The notes beneath the pieces were generated by a model. That model ran no database searches and was not told the DNA's origin. It was given only the letters and a program-made list of their open reading frames with translations. Source: Polyodon spathula (Eukaryota; Chordata; Actinopteri; Acipenseriformes; Polyodontidae). From it: a stretch of 64,000 nt of DNA. The position numbers and the translations under genes are program-made. This document shows, piece by piece, positions 37,164 through 50,130 of the stretch. Position 1 is the stretch's first letter. Every line of letters begins with the position of its first letter. Location: the NCBI RefSeq assembly GCF_017654505.1, contig NC_054559.1:20246825-20310824 (forward strand), in the 5' to 3' direction.

Positions 37164-39433
37164 AACAGGAAAACATAAGTGATTCCCTGTGCTTTACAAC
37201 AGATAGCAAGAGCTGTACAAGCAGACTTAGCAAAAATCAAGAAGGTACTGCACCCAACAGAACAGGAGCTATCTGCTTGGCAGCAGCTCCACGCCTCACT
37301 CAGCACACCTTTCGAGGGAAATCAGACAAGCAGCAAGGACAGCTCATCAAAACAGTCTGCTGTACTACTGTCAGCCCTTGAGTCACATCAAACCAGAATA
37401 AACACAGCCATTGTTTAGATCTAGTTGGGGTTTAAAGCTCTACTACAGATTGGATCAGTTCCTTCTTCAGCTGCTCAGTGAACTTGGCAGAGCCTCCTGC
37501 TGCCAACAACCTTCCTAATCAACACAGCCAGGTACTGTCCTTGAAAATGTTTCCAGTAGCCCTGCATCAATCAACCAATACAGGCAGCTTCCAGTAGCCC
37601 AGTGCTATGGCAGAATTAGTAAAAGTACAAATAAACATCCAGAAATGCAATAAGATTGTTTGCTTGTGGAGAAGGCTGTGGTGCTTCCTGGTTATCTGCC
37701 CTGGCAGTCCCAGGAGGGTTAGCAGGTCACTGGAAACACAATTCTGATAGCCTGGGGCTGAATGAGTGACTACCAGACTCTTCCCAAGGGACGTGTTTTT
37801 CATATAGCAGATACAGGAAACAAGGTAATCTAATAAATAAGGCTCACAATATGCCAAGCGACATCACTAGGCTCCAAATACTCCAACAGCCCTAGCCTGG
37901 ACATATACTGCGTGTGAAAGCGAGCCTTATATAAACTGGCACTCTATTCCCTGGAGGTAAACTGCAGGCAGATTGAGGGTTCAAGACCAGCTTATATACC
38001 ACATTAGTTTGAGACTCTTTTTGTAATCGTCTAACACACAATCTCTCCCTGTTCACATAAAACATGCCTGTAATTAAACACTATGAATTCTGTCTTCAGA
38101 TTGGCTTACAGTCCAGCCCCATGCTATGTTACAAACATGCCCTCGCAATTACAACTTCCATCAGTCTAGCAGGGTGTTTTTTTGTTTGTTTGTTTTAATG
38201 TATTCTGACACCCAATGTTCCTGGAAACTACCCTGAGAGCTACACTGTACACACCCAGAAATAATCGCATTCATGGGGGAGAAAACTAACGCAAAACGGT
38301 GTCCATTCTAGTATTGCGCACTTAACAGGATTTTTAAAAAGCACCATTTTACACGTACCATAGACTTCAAAGAGAAAGAAATACAAAACGTAAAAAGACA
38401 TTTTCAACCGCTTTTCAAGTAGCGCAGGCAGGTGAACTTCAATCTGAAGCAGCAGTTTATAAGAGACTTTTAAAAACACCGTCATGAAATACAATTCTAC
38501 AAACCACAGCAAAAAAATAAGTCTTTAAATTAGAAATGCGTTTCTATCACTACAGATAGAAATGGAGATGGACAGAAACCCCATTTTAACACCCGAAAAC
38601 TTCGGCTTTCCGGACTTCTGCACATCCGAAAGGAACAAAATATCGCCCTTTAGCTGCTCTAACCAACAATCGGGTTTAAAAAACCGACAAATATGCAACA
38701 AAACTAATTCCCTTGGTCTGCGTTGTGTTATCTTCTTTAATAAACAGGATTTAGGTCAGTACCATATCCACAATAGAAAGTACAGCTTACTCAACTACAC
38801 AAGCAGAAACCTTTCAAAATGTCCGAGGAAGACCCCTTTCTTGTTTTCGCAGGAAACCCACATTGAATCGTAATTCAAATACTCCTTTCAAAACTGTAAA
38901 GACAATAATGTCAGCGTACTAGCTACTGCTGAGAAACAAGCCTAAAAAAACAACTCTGTACAAATAATAATAATAAATAATAATAATAACCTTTTTAAAA
39001 ACGGTTTCTAAATGAATGTAGGATCCCGTTATTAAAGCAGGGGGTTCATTAGCTCACGGATCGACACTTCATTTTAAAATCATACAGATGTTGTTTGATA
39101 CGCCTTCGGTCCCCTTTTATCGTCGTGTATATATTTTGTTTCTTTCTAAAACTTCAAAGAAAATGATTGATTGAGCTTTAAGACCCCCCCCCCCCCCCAA
39201 ACACAGCCTCTCCGACTGAAACACTAAATATTTATTGCAACAGTTGTACACTACTCCCAATGAAACGCGTGCCGCTAGCGATCCGGGCAGTAGCGTAATT
39301 AATTTCTGATGGATAACAATTATAATGATGCATATAAACTAATATAACAGGCAGTGTCACGAAGCAGCAGGAATCGGGGCGCTCCCCGCTCCCCGCTAAC
39401 ACGTCACAGGGTGCTTCGCTGAGAGCCCCAAGC

Positions 39434-39725
39434 GTGTGGGGTGTGGGGCGAGGGGCACCCCGCGAGGGGTGTGTGGGGCGAGGGGTGACTGGGGTGTGGG
39501 GTGTTGGGGGTGTGGGGCCCCACACCCCCAACCCACACCCGCACCCCCGCTGGGGTGTGGGGCGTGGGGGCGGGGTGGGCGTGGGCGACGTGGGGCGTGG
39601 GGCCGGGGTGTGGGGGTGTGGGGTGTGGGGCTCCCAGAGGGTGTGGGGCGAAGGGGCGAGGGGAGAGGCCAACACCCCGAGAGGGCTCACCCCAGGGGCG
39701 AGAGGGTCCACGGGGCGTGGGGGAT
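39434..39725. repeat. GC-rich GTGTGGGGC-type tandem repeat with 30-nt palindrome
   Basis: Irregular repeats of GGGGTGTGGGGCG. Positions 39503-39532 form a perfect inverted repeat with 15-nt arms centred on GGGGCCCC. Strong G-quadruplex and hairpin potential. Confidence 0.85.
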
Positions 39726-40169
39726 GGGCAAGAGCTCTACAGAGTGTCACCGGCCTTTCCCGAAGTTTTTTTTTTTTTTTTTTTTTTTTTGAAAAGAAAA
39801 CGTAGCCTTATTTCGTTGTCTATTACATGTGTCCGTGTCTTTGCGTACCCATTTATATCGACATATGTGTGTGTGTGTGTGGCTTGTACATACTAAATAT
39901 GTAGATATTTTTATATAGTTAATATTATTATTAAAACTTGTATCTTGGTGATGTTTTGTTCGTCTACTGCCTGGCGAGACATTTCCTGCTGAATGTACAA
40001 CAATGCGTTTAATGAAATGTACAAAGTGTCTTTTTAAGAAAGCTGACTCAGCTGTCAAGATGCATAATATTCTATAGAATTAATAATCGAGTTTACCCGC
40101 ATATGCATAAACGCTGGCGATTAAAAAAACACAACTATCCGAGTACAAGCTGCAAACAAAAGTATCAAA

Positions 40170-41230
40170 ACCTTACCTCCCCTGAACTACAACGAGTGTT
40201 TCTCAAACAGAGGCAGTACGTGCTGAACACACCGCATTAAAAACGCTGTTTGTTAACTTTGAGTTACTTTATAACTTGCCAGTATTTTGAACACGAAACA
40301 AAGAACTCCCCCCCCTTCTCCTCCTCCTCCTCCACGCTGACTGTTCACCTCACACCATCACCACACTCCACGAACCAGACAAAAACTCCAACACCCCCGC
40401 TTTTCCAGGAGCGAATTCACGCAACTTTTCCTTTTTGCAAAAGTTTGCGACTGGGTGGAAATGCCCAGTAAAGCGTGCATTGTGAAGGGATTACCTTTAG
40501 AGAATCCGCGCATCCAACAGTAAAAAAAGATTCGAGTGCAAAAAAACAGAAAACTTGAAGCGCTTCCCCCCCGTGCTTTACAAGCCGTGGCTGGAGCCGG
40601 CCAGAGCTTGCTTTTGTCCTTGTTTTTTCTTGTTGGTTAAGCAGCCCGCTTCGTTAAACTGTTATATCCTACTTGCACCCCGAACTCTTCAAGTCTCAAG
40701 CCTCCCTTTTTGCTGCTACAATTGAAACCATGTCACCCTGCGAGGAGACATTTTAACAGCCTTCCACATTGTCAGCGCCACGCCGTATCCCTCCGCTGGA
40801 ACAGGGACCTCAGCGCCGGCGGTGTCCGCTTTCAAACGCACAACAAGCCGCTCCCAATCTTTCCACGGCTTTAGAAAGCAGATAGACGGCGCAGATTCCG
40901 CCGAACGCGTCTACCAGCGCTGCCCGTTTCGTCGCTGTTTCCGTGCTGCGTGTTTCTAAACACAGTATGCTAGGAACTATGTCAGCTGGCGGAGGTAGAC
41001 GAATGGAAAGCAGGGGCGCGATGGAGCAGGAGCAGCACCAGATGGAATGATAAGCCTGCCAGGGCCGGCCAATGGAATGGCGAGTGCGGGTGAGGGGCAG
41101 GGCTGTCAGCCAGTCGCAGGTCGAGCTTGCGGCGGAGTCCCCACCCCTCCTCTCTCGCACTCCCTGTGTGCTCAGTGGGGCTGGCTGAAGGGGGCTCCAG
41201 TAGAGAGTCACTCACAGCGCTTTAATTATC
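40170..41230 (-). promoter_or_regulatory. tcf3: Putative tcf3 promoter and noncoding first exons
   Basis: CpG-containing, GC-rich unique sequence. Two minus-strand splice donors are visible: GGGGAG|GTAAGG (exon end 40177) and TAAAG|GTAATC (exon end 40495), suiting alternative noncoding first exons. A CCAAT box lies at 41069-41073. The start site cannot be fixed from sequence. Confidence 0.5.
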
Positions 41231-41436
41231 TGTTTCACATCCCCTAAACCCCGGGTAGTGGAACACATTAAAATGAAAGCGGGACACGAGTATAGCATGT
41301 AGTCCTTATTCTAGTTGGGAAACAGCTGTTTGTGTTCTTGTTTTTGTGTGCTGATTTTTTTAAAGAGCTTGCCATTAGCATACATGATGATATCTCTGTG
41401 TTCATCTCTGTGACCAGGGAAAATAGCTTCTTCATC

Positions 41437-41469
<33 letters not shown>

Positions 41470-41470
41470 T
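41437..41470. repeat. (ATT)n microsatellite
   Basis: About ten ATT units. Confidence 0.95.
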
Positions 41471-41618
41471 GTAATTAATGGCCATCGGTACAAAACGACG
41501 TAGCATTTTGCTGCATCTTGGTTATCGAGTGAGGCAGAATCAGCTCCTGTGTGTTTTTCTCTCCCGCTGCCATTTTGCCATTAACTCGCATCATGAAACT
41601 GTAGATTAAAAATGTCTG

Positions 41619-41708
<90 letters not shown>

Positions 41709-41749
41709 ATCACAACAGGGAGCAGAATGTGGGGGAGGGGAGGAGCGGC

Positions 41750-41786
<37 letters not shown>

Positions 41787-41815
41787 GAGAGAGAGGGAGA
41801 GAGAGAGGAAGGTAA
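41619..41815. repeat. (GA)n microsatellite, compound
   Basis: Long GA run to about 41702, a 45-bp unique break, then GA/GGA runs to 41815. ORFs over it (RERERE, LSLSLS) are artefacts. Confidence 0.95.
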
Positions 41816-42639
41816 GAAAACAACGGGAAAGAGAGGTTCTTGGTACACAGTGTGTGCGTATGTTACATACTGCAGCATTGTAGCATGCTACCGTGTAGGT
41901 GGGACACACTTGATGTCTGTTTTACAGTTACAGCGTGTTCTGAGGGTTAGCTATTCATTTTGTCGGCACCAAAACTAATTTCCTTGTGAGGCCCGGGTCA
42001 TACCCCCAGTAAAACAGGGCTGGTAACATGCCAATAAACCTCATCTAGATCTAGCAATGCCAAACTTCAACCAATAAATACCAATAATCATCATCATCAT
42101 CATCATAATACCAATACTACTACTACTAATAATAATAATAACAATAATAATAATAATCGCTTTCGTTGTTTTAACCGCTCTGCACAATGTTGATCATTTC
42201 GGAGCCCCCCCCCCCCTGCAAGTTGGCGCAGGGGCACGTTAGTAACTGCAATACTAAACCAGCGTTCGTGTTTAAAGCGCATACTACACAGATAAGAACC
42301 GAGGGGGGGATCCCGCTGGGTCTCGATTTAAAATACATGTGCGGTATTTAAACATGCAATGCATGCTTTAATACATTCTGGTGCTTGTACTCGATTACCC
42401 CCCCCCCAACAAGTATGCGTTCAGTCACATGACCTAAAATATGGACAATCTTCAAGTTAGAGCCTCCCCCAGTGAAAGGGGTATTTCTACCCACCCCTAC
42501 CGTGAATCACTCGGACACATGCTGCTTCCAGGGGGCAACAACAGTTAGCAATGCAAACAGACCAAGTTTAGTATTTGCTATTGGGTTGCATTGTGCGTGT
42601 GTGTGAAGGGGCTGCTCTCACTGTTACACCTCCCTTACC

Positions 42640-42910
42640 TGTCTCTGCCACACACTCTACCTTGGGCTGTAATTACTGTTGCTGACTGTTGCTACCCCTT
42701 GGTAAATGTATTTTATTATTTGCGCAGGGGTCCCACGGGTGTCAGCCGCAATCGCGATCTCCCCTAGTTCCCACAGCCATTCCAACGCTTCGCTATTAGC
42801 TGTTCAATTAGGGCCGGAAACCAGACCCCAGGGAGCCCTTTCAATTACTGCCATCGTCCTGAGTCCTGCACTACGGTGATCGCTTTCCCTAATGAATAAC
42901 GCTGCCATTA
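42640..42910. promoter_or_regulatory. Candidate noncoding regulatory island
   Basis: Unique sequence between microsatellites with TGTAATTACTG, TTCAATTAGGG, TTCAATTACTG and CCATTAAC words. Enhancer-like texture only. Confidence 0.25.
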
Positions 42911-42944
42911 ACTTACCTTGGTACTTGCTTTATAAATACATGCA

Positions 42945-42948
<4 letters not shown>

Positions 42949-43032
<84 letters not shown>
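42949..43032. repeat. (TA)n microsatellite
   Basis: About 42 TA units. Confidence 0.97.
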
Positions 43033-43033
<1 letters not shown>

Positions 43034-44089
43034 CACAAAAACAGGTTGTTAATATGATTATGAATGGTATTACGTAAAAAGTTCCTGACGTATGAGGAGT
43101 CTTTTTTTCAGAAGTCTACTAGCCTTAAAACACCGCTGAACCAACAATAAGGTAAAATATTACAATAAAATAAAGAAATATTGCTACTGCACTTAACTGT
43201 TTATTTTTATCACGTCACATAGAGAAGTCTAAACGCCAGTTCAAATCAAAACCCCTGCTTTGCATCCCCCGCAATCAGCTGAGGGGGGTCCCCGAGTAAT
43301 CCCGAGTCACACGGAAGCCGGGGAGCTGATGCGCTCGACTCGACTGCGGCGCCCACTCGAGTCCTTAAAATTAAATTGTATATTTAGGTTTATAAAATAA
43401 TACGAGTTTGAGGATCTTGAAGAAAGTCTGTTGTCAATCCCACCCCCCATTCACAACAACTTCATTAAAAAGACACAAGCAGGACCTTCATCTCACCCCA
43501 ACCCTGACTTCGTTTCGCTCTATTGCTCCTCCCGGGGTTTTATCCGAGTCAGTCCCGGTCCGGTCCGAGTCGGGAATCCGCGGCGTGGCAGAGCTGTGAT
43601 TGCCCTTCTACCCGCAGTGCTTCCATACACGGTCAGGCCACTTCAATCGGGGGTAATCGATTCGATAATGACCCCCCCTGAGAGGTTTGATGTGTGGCAA
43701 TGTGTCCTCTGTCTTCCCTCTGTCCATTTTAATCACACACCTACACACTGTTGGTTATTTTCCACTCAGGATTAGTGAAAATGAAATATTCACCATGACA
43801 CCTGCGCATGTGTTTCTCTATTACCAGAGAGATACAAGGCTGTGTGCTGCCATTCCTTCCAGAAACACTCAACAGCAGGGCTTTCATTTGTATTTCCAGT
43901 CTACAGCACATGCAGGCCCCTATTAAGCACATCTACTACTCAGGTATTCTACTTTTAAAACTGCCAAAACACTCTTTATACATAAAGCTTTTAATTAATT
44001 AGTATTTATATATTACAATTTACATTACCGCAATTAACTGCAGTATTGAGTCTTGCGTGATTTGTGTTTTCCTCGTCACCCAGCGTGAT

Positions 44090-44545
44090 CCACCCCCATA
44101 ATTAACGCGTTAATGGTGATTTAAATATGAAAAGCCCAGAATTAGCATTTTAATTCGGAACCGGTCGAAGTATTGAGCGCTGTGGTCTGGAGGAAAGAAA
44201 GCGAATACATTTTGAGACGAGAGGGAGGGACGAGGACCGCAGCCAGTCAGCATCATTTGTATCGTTTTTCACTAGCAGTAGAAGAAAGATGTTCTGGTTT
44301 AAAATCTGCGAGGAGCTTGATGAACAAGCCGAAAAGACAACTCCATTAACCGGGAGAGAGGGCTGCTTGTCCTCCCTCGGAGTGATCAGCCTCGCTGCCG
44401 CCGCCGCGCTGAGTAATCGAGGCGGCCTGTTTAACAGCTGCAGCTGACATGGAGAGCGGTCAGCGGGGCTGCTGGAGCGGGGTCGGCGACAGGGGGATTA
44501 GCAAACGGAAAACTACCACAAAGACCACACGGCTTCCATAGCAAC
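44090..44545. promoter_or_regulatory. Candidate noncoding regulatory island with tandem E-boxes
   Basis: Unique sequence with two directly abutting CAGCTG E-boxes (44435-44446), ATTAACGCGTTAAT at 44101-44114 and an X-box half site CCATAGCAAC at 44536-44545. Lies about 3 kb upstream of the putative tcf3 promoter. Confidence 0.35.
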
Positions 44546-44755
44546 AGAGTGCAATTCATCATCAGCTATATCCGATTAACTCCACACGGACAGTACACAC
44601 ACATACAGACAAACAAAAACATCTTTAAAATACACTTTTTGATACTTATTTATAGTTTTAAAAAGTATTCTCAAAGAAGCAGGAGCTCTAATGTCTTAAG
44701 GATATTATCAGTTAGTTTTCTGCAATCTGTATCTGTTGAATCTGTATCAGTTGAA

Positions 44756-44756
<1 letters not shown>

Positions 44757-44854
<98 letters not shown>

Positions 44855-44881
44855 ACACACACACACACACATACATACATA
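44757..44881. repeat. (TA)n(CA)n compound microsatellite
   Basis: About 75 bp TA followed by CA and CATA. Confidence 0.97.
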
Positions 44882-44902
44882 CTCTCAAACAGACTGGGGT
44901 AC

Positions 44903-45182
44903 AGCATGCATGCACACAGGCTGGGTTACAGCATGCATGCACACAGACAGGCACAGCATGCATGCACACAGGCTGGGTTACAGCATGCATGCACACAGAC
45001 GGGCACAGCATGCATGCACACAGGATGGGTTACAGCATGCATGCACACAGGCTGGGTTACAGCATGCATGCACACAGGGGTTACAGCATGGGGCTGGGTT
45101 ACAGCATGCATGCACACAGGCTGGGTTACAGCATGCATGCATGCACACAGGATGGGTTACAGCATGCATGCACACAGGCTGG
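44903..45182. repeat. 27-bp minisatellite with GCATGCATGC core
   Basis: About nine copies of a unit reading ACAGCATGCATGCACACAGG then CTGGGTT, with one shortened copy. The self-complementary GCATGCATGC recurs in most units. Confidence 0.93.
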
Positions 45183-45459
45183 TGGGTGAAGTATCTTTCT
45201 TGTTCCTCCTCCTCACAGATCTCTCCTCTTTCATCAGTAATCTCGTCAGCTGAAGCCTGACGCTCTGCACTCAGACCAGCACTTTCAGACACCATGTATG
45301 TTCTTTGCACCCGAGTTGAAAAAAAAAACAAACAAAAAAACAAATACAAACCCTACACCTTTGTTCCGTTAGGATGGGGTCTGTGGGTTTCATTACCCCC
45401 CCCCCACCTCCACGCTCGCAACAGGATGCCCCGGCTTGCTGACAAACCACAGGAGAGCG

Positions 45460-45552
45460 AGAGAGAGAGAGAGAGAGAGAGAGTTGACAACTACCTGCAC
45501 CAGACCTGCTTCAACTGTCAGCCTGTGAGAAGGGGGGGGGGGGGGGGGGGGG
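45460..45552. repeat. (GA)n and poly-G tracts
   Basis: GA run about 45456-45482 and G run 45531-45552. Confidence 0.9.
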
Positions 45553-46572
45553 TGCTCAGAGCCTGACACAGAAAGTGGGGCAGGAAACTCCCTCCAAGTG
45601 TCTCTTAATGGAGGCAATTGAAATGATCTAGACAGCGTTGGATCTGAATACAGCTGTTCTATTAACTCTTGTAAAAGCATAATGCAGCACAGTGCAAGCA
45701 CAGGAAAGCATAGCTCGGCACTGCAAAGCCCAGAGAAGTACGGTAAAGCATGTTTTAAAAATAACAAAATTAATTTATTCCAAATGCACAGTGTAAGCAC
45801 TGGGGGGGACGGCGCTATTAAACATATACTCTTGCAGCAGCGGTAATGTTCTCCCCTTCCCAGCGGGGTTCACTGAACTGCAGCTAGTCCTCCAGTAAAC
45901 GAGTAACAGCATTGACACGCTGCCCCAGGTCAGACATTTCGTTTTGTGTGTGTGTAGAGATTCATATTGAAAAAGGACAGCAGTAATGCATCTCTCAGCT
46001 AGCTGCAAGTCTGCCATGCCTGTGAGGGGAGCATGGAGCTCCCTGCCTGCTCGACAACACAACCTCAACAAGGACACAAGCTGTGCTGCAATAAAACGCG
46101 TCACGCAAAATAACACTGGTTTTGAAAATCAACTTTCCTATCCAGGTTTGTGTTCATGCAAACCTTCTCATCTGCAATGGATCAGTCTGTGCGTCAGCGG
46201 GGACCCCCCGTGTCTGCTGGCTCTCAATTACTGAACCAGACCCTTCATCGAAATGATCGTTTGCTTAATTAGGGGGGGTCCCCAGGACCCGGGCCGGGAA
46301 CCACTGCTCCAGAGTGTTCTGAGCAGCAGGGTTCTAGAGTTCGACTGAGGGTTCTGACACCGCATTCCAACCCCTGCAGCAATGTTCCAGCACAATGGAC
46401 CTATTCACGAAGCTTCAGGTCTCAGGAGTTATTTAAAGAATGTTTTAAGTAAAGGCTGACATTCACAAAACTGTTCTAGTTTGTCTAACAAACAGTATAA
46501 GCACACCAAACTGTAAACAAAGCATCTTCAAACAAAGACAGGTTAAGCCCTTGCGCATTCAGCTCTGTGCAT

Positions 46573-46634
46573 GCGTGTGTGTCTGTGTGTGTGTGTGTGT
46601 GTGCGTGTGTGCATGTGTGTGTGCATGTGTGTGT
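46573..46634. repeat. (GT)n microsatellite
   Basis: Interrupted GT/GCAT repeats. Confidence 0.85.
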
Positions 46635-47035
46635 TGCTTTGTTTCTGGTGGTTGCATTAATCACAAACAGGCTAGAAAAGTATTATGAAAGTAAACTGGA
46701 TACAATCATTTTCAGACGGGGGTGCTCAGTGGGTGTTTGAATTGAGCGGGTGTGCTCAGTGGGTGTTTGAAATGGGTCTTGGGGTCCCTCTCCAGCAGGC
46801 ACCCCGGGCTCTCCCTCACAGCCTCCCACGCAGCAGGTACAGTACAGAGCGCCGCGCTGCTTCCTGCTGACAAACCCACACGCCTCGACGCTGCTCTGAG
46901 AGAGGCTGCGGTGACGAGAGAGCAGAGCTCAAACATCCTCTTACCAGAGAGATCCCTCCAGGGCTGCCGATCTGCTTTCTTCAACATAAGAAAATTTCCT
47001 TTTTAGTATGAGAAATCCTGGCCAGCACGAGGCGA

Positions 47036-47300
47036 GACTAGAAAGAGTGAGAAAGTGAGGGAGATAGAGAGTGAGAGTGAGTGAGATAGAGTGAGAGGGA
47101 TAGAGAGTGAGGTAGAGAGTGAGAGGGTGAGTGAGATAGAGTGAGGGATATAGTGATAGAGAGTGAGACAGAATGAGATACAGTGAGTGAGATAGAGTGA
47201 GATAGAGTGAGAGGGATCTAGTGATAGAGAGTGAGACAGAGAATGAGATACAGTGAGTGAGATAGAGTGAGAGGGATCTAGTGATAGAGAGTGAGTGAGA
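47036..47300. repeat. GAGTGAGATAGA-type low-complexity repeat
   Basis: Irregular array with a near-exact ~60-bp duplication (around 47160-47225 and 47226-47292). Confidence 0.85.
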
Positions 47301-47389
47301 GACCGCTCCAAGTCCCAAACTTTTTGTTTTGTTGTCTATGTTCTCTTTCTCTCGCTCTCTGTATTTCTACACCCCTCCCCCCTTCCTCA

Positions 47390-47530
47390 CGGATTAGAAT
47401 TCATTAGCAATCAAAGTGGCTCTGGCGAGCGCGGGCTCTTAATTACTCACTCATTTGCATGTGTGCATATTAATGACTGCGCAGCTCTGCTGCTTGTGTT
47501 TGCTGCAGTGGTATGAAAGCCGCCGCACCC
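47390..47530. promoter_or_regulatory. Candidate noncoding element with octamer site
   Basis: Contains ATTTGCAT (47453-47460), GCATATTAATGA (47465-47476), TTAATTA and ATCAAAG in 140 bp of unique sequence between simple repeats. Confidence 0.35.
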
Positions 47531-47609
47531 CACAATCTTATAGCAGGACGCGAAGGGGGGTGCAGGCTGGGGTCCCCAGGGACACCCCAAGGAGGCTGGA
47601 TCGGGGTTG

Positions 47610-47610
<1 letters not shown>

Positions 47611-47684
<74 letters not shown>

Positions 47685-47688
47685 GGGA
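47611..47688. repeat. (GT)n(G)n compound microsatellite
   Basis: GT run passing into about 20 G. Confidence 0.95.
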
Positions 47689-48164
47689 ATAGTATTCTGA
47701 TCACTGTAACAACTGACCCCACCCCGCCTTTTGGCAAGGTGACTAGTGTGTGAGGGGAGCCCCAAGGTGAGACGTGAAGAGGAGGGGCGAGACAAAGGGA
47801 AGGTGAAAAATAATATAAAGGTTTGTTTTTTGGTCAGCTGGCTGCTATAGCATATTATTATTGTTGTTATTTTTACTGTCATTTATTGTAAGTATTGGGA
47901 TGATCTCTAAAATGTATCCGTGTGTGCGTGTGTTTGTGTTTTGTGCTCTGTGCTCTGTGTGTGTGCTCTGTGCTGTGTGTGTGTGTTATTGTATGTATCC
48001 ATGAATACCCATTTCTACTGACAATAGCTTGTGCTGGCTGACTGTAACCAGATCATCACACACACCCCATAGCACCAAAATGCAGGGTGAACACACTCAG
48101 ACATAGAAATAAATCAATAAACTCAAGACACGCACACCTACATCTGCCTCCCTCGATCACACAC

Positions 48165-48624
48165 TCCCACACACACAGAGCACAGAGCACACTCACACAG
48201 CACAGAGCACACAGCACACGCACTCACACACACACACACACAGCACAGAGCACACTCACACACAGAGCACACAGCACACAGCACACACTCACACACACTC
48301 ACACACACAGCACACAGCACACACACACAGCACACACACACTCACACACACACACACACACACAGCACACACACACACTCACACAGCACAGACACACAGC
48401 ACAGAGCACACTCACACACACAGCACAGAGCACACAGCACAGAGCACACTCACACACACAGCACACAGCACAGAGCACACTCACACACAGCAAACAGCAC
48501 AGAGCACACTCACACACAGAGCACACAGCACACACACACACACAGAGCACACACACAGCACACAGCACACACAGCACACACACACACAGAGCACAGCACA
48601 GACACACTCACACACACAGAGCAC

Positions 48625-48663
<39 letters not shown>

Positions 48664-48993
48664 CACACAGCACACACACACACAGCACACTCACACAGCA
48701 CAGAGCACACAGCACACAGAGCACACACACACACACAGAGCACTCACACACAGCACGTGTGTGTGTCGTGTGTCGTGTACTCGTTTGTCGTGTCTCGTGT
48801 CAGTGGTGTGTGTGGTGTGGGTCACAGTCGTGTGTGTAGTTGACTCACACCCACAGCACACACACACAGCACAGAGCAAACAGCACAGAGCACACTCACA
48901 CACACAGCACACACACACAGCACAGAGCATACTCACACACACAGCACACACACACAGAGCACACACACACAAACTGTCGGGTATGATCGAACA

Positions 48994-49028
<35 letters not shown>

Positions 49029-49079
49029 CACACACACACACAGAGCACACACACACAGCACAGAGCACACACAGCACAG

Positions 49080-49112
<33 letters not shown>

Positions 49113-49301
49113 CACACACACACAGCACACACACACAGCACAGAGCACACTCACAGCACAGCACAGAGCAAACAGCACACACACACACACACATAGCACA
49201 GAGCACACTCACACAGCACAGAGCAAACAGCACAGAGCACACTCACACAGCACAGAGCACACACACACAGCACAGAGCATACTCACACAGCACAGAGCAC
49301 A

Positions 49302-49340
<39 letters not shown>

Positions 49341-49610
49341 CACACAGCACACACACACACACACAGCACACAGCACACAGCACACACACACACACACACA
49401 CACAGCACACACACACAGCACAGAGCATACTCACACACACAGCACACACACACAGCACAGACACACACACACACACACAGCACACACACACAGCACAGAG
49501 CATACTCACACACACAGCACACACACACAGCACAGAGCACACTCACACACACACAGAGCAGCTCACACACACACAGAGCAGCTCACACACACACAGGGCA
49601 CACTCACAGA
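48165..49610. repeat. CA-rich array (CACA/GCACAGAGCACAC) with inverted GT core
   Basis: About 1.45 kb of CA repeats with interspersed GCACAGAGCACAC. At 48757-48845 the strand bias flips to GTGTGTCGTGTGTCG, giving inverted-repeat potential. ORFs over it (HTHTH, CVCVC) are artefacts. Confidence 0.95.
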
Positions 49611-49835
49611 GTTTGCTGCATGATGCCTGCCTTAGAGCTGCCGTTATAAAGGTTTACCGAGTAGATTTGCTGGTAATTTCGGACAGTTTTCCCGGCATGG
49701 TTTGGTGTTACAGTTAGGGTCAGGGGTTACCTCTCTGTGTAGAGAGTATAAGGAAAGCGAGCACACGTGTGTATGACCGGGTCACTTTGATCATGTATCT
49801 AATGCAACTCGTTTTAAATTCTCTCTCTCTCTTAG

Positions 49836-50130
49836 GGTGACCGGATTTTCAAATCTCAAACCGGGACACATTGTTAAATAATTGATAAAAATTGAATTAA
49901 ACCATTTCAATAGAGGATATTTTAATGGCTTTTTAAACAGCCATAATAATAATAATAACACGTTCTAACTAGAGTGATCAAGACATTGTTTTTATAAATT
50001 GATTAACACAGGCGCTCCTGCCTGTTCCTCAGGGCGCTGGATGAAGAGTCTGGAAACCGGGACTTTTTAAAGACTCTCGGGACACCGGGAACTTTAACGG
50101 CAAAAAGGGACGACTGCTCGCTGAACTCCA
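49836..50130 (+). mobile_element. Possible interspersed repeat fragment (TAGGGTGACCGGATTTT...)
   Basis: Begins TAGGGTGACCGGATTTT and carries further CCGGGAC and CCGGGAA words. The opening resembles termini of nonautonomous DNA transposons common in fish, but no matching inverted end is found nearby. Confidence 0.3.

Larger units (their letters stand above)
36356..40176 (-). other. tcf3 5' intron
   Basis: The acceptor at 36356-36357 implies an upstream noncoding exon. The interval holds poly-A (37119), poly-C (39184-39199), the G-rich repeat (39434-39725) and poly-T (39765-39790). No coding exon seen. Confidence 0.6.

Noticed and set aside
39232..39896. Overlapping Gly/Trp-rich and Pro-rich ORFs of 118-172 codons
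   Set aside because: Artefact of the GTGTGGGG array.
48087..49717. His-Thr and Cys-Val ORFs of 80-318 codons
   Set aside because: Translations of CA/GT repeats in all frames.
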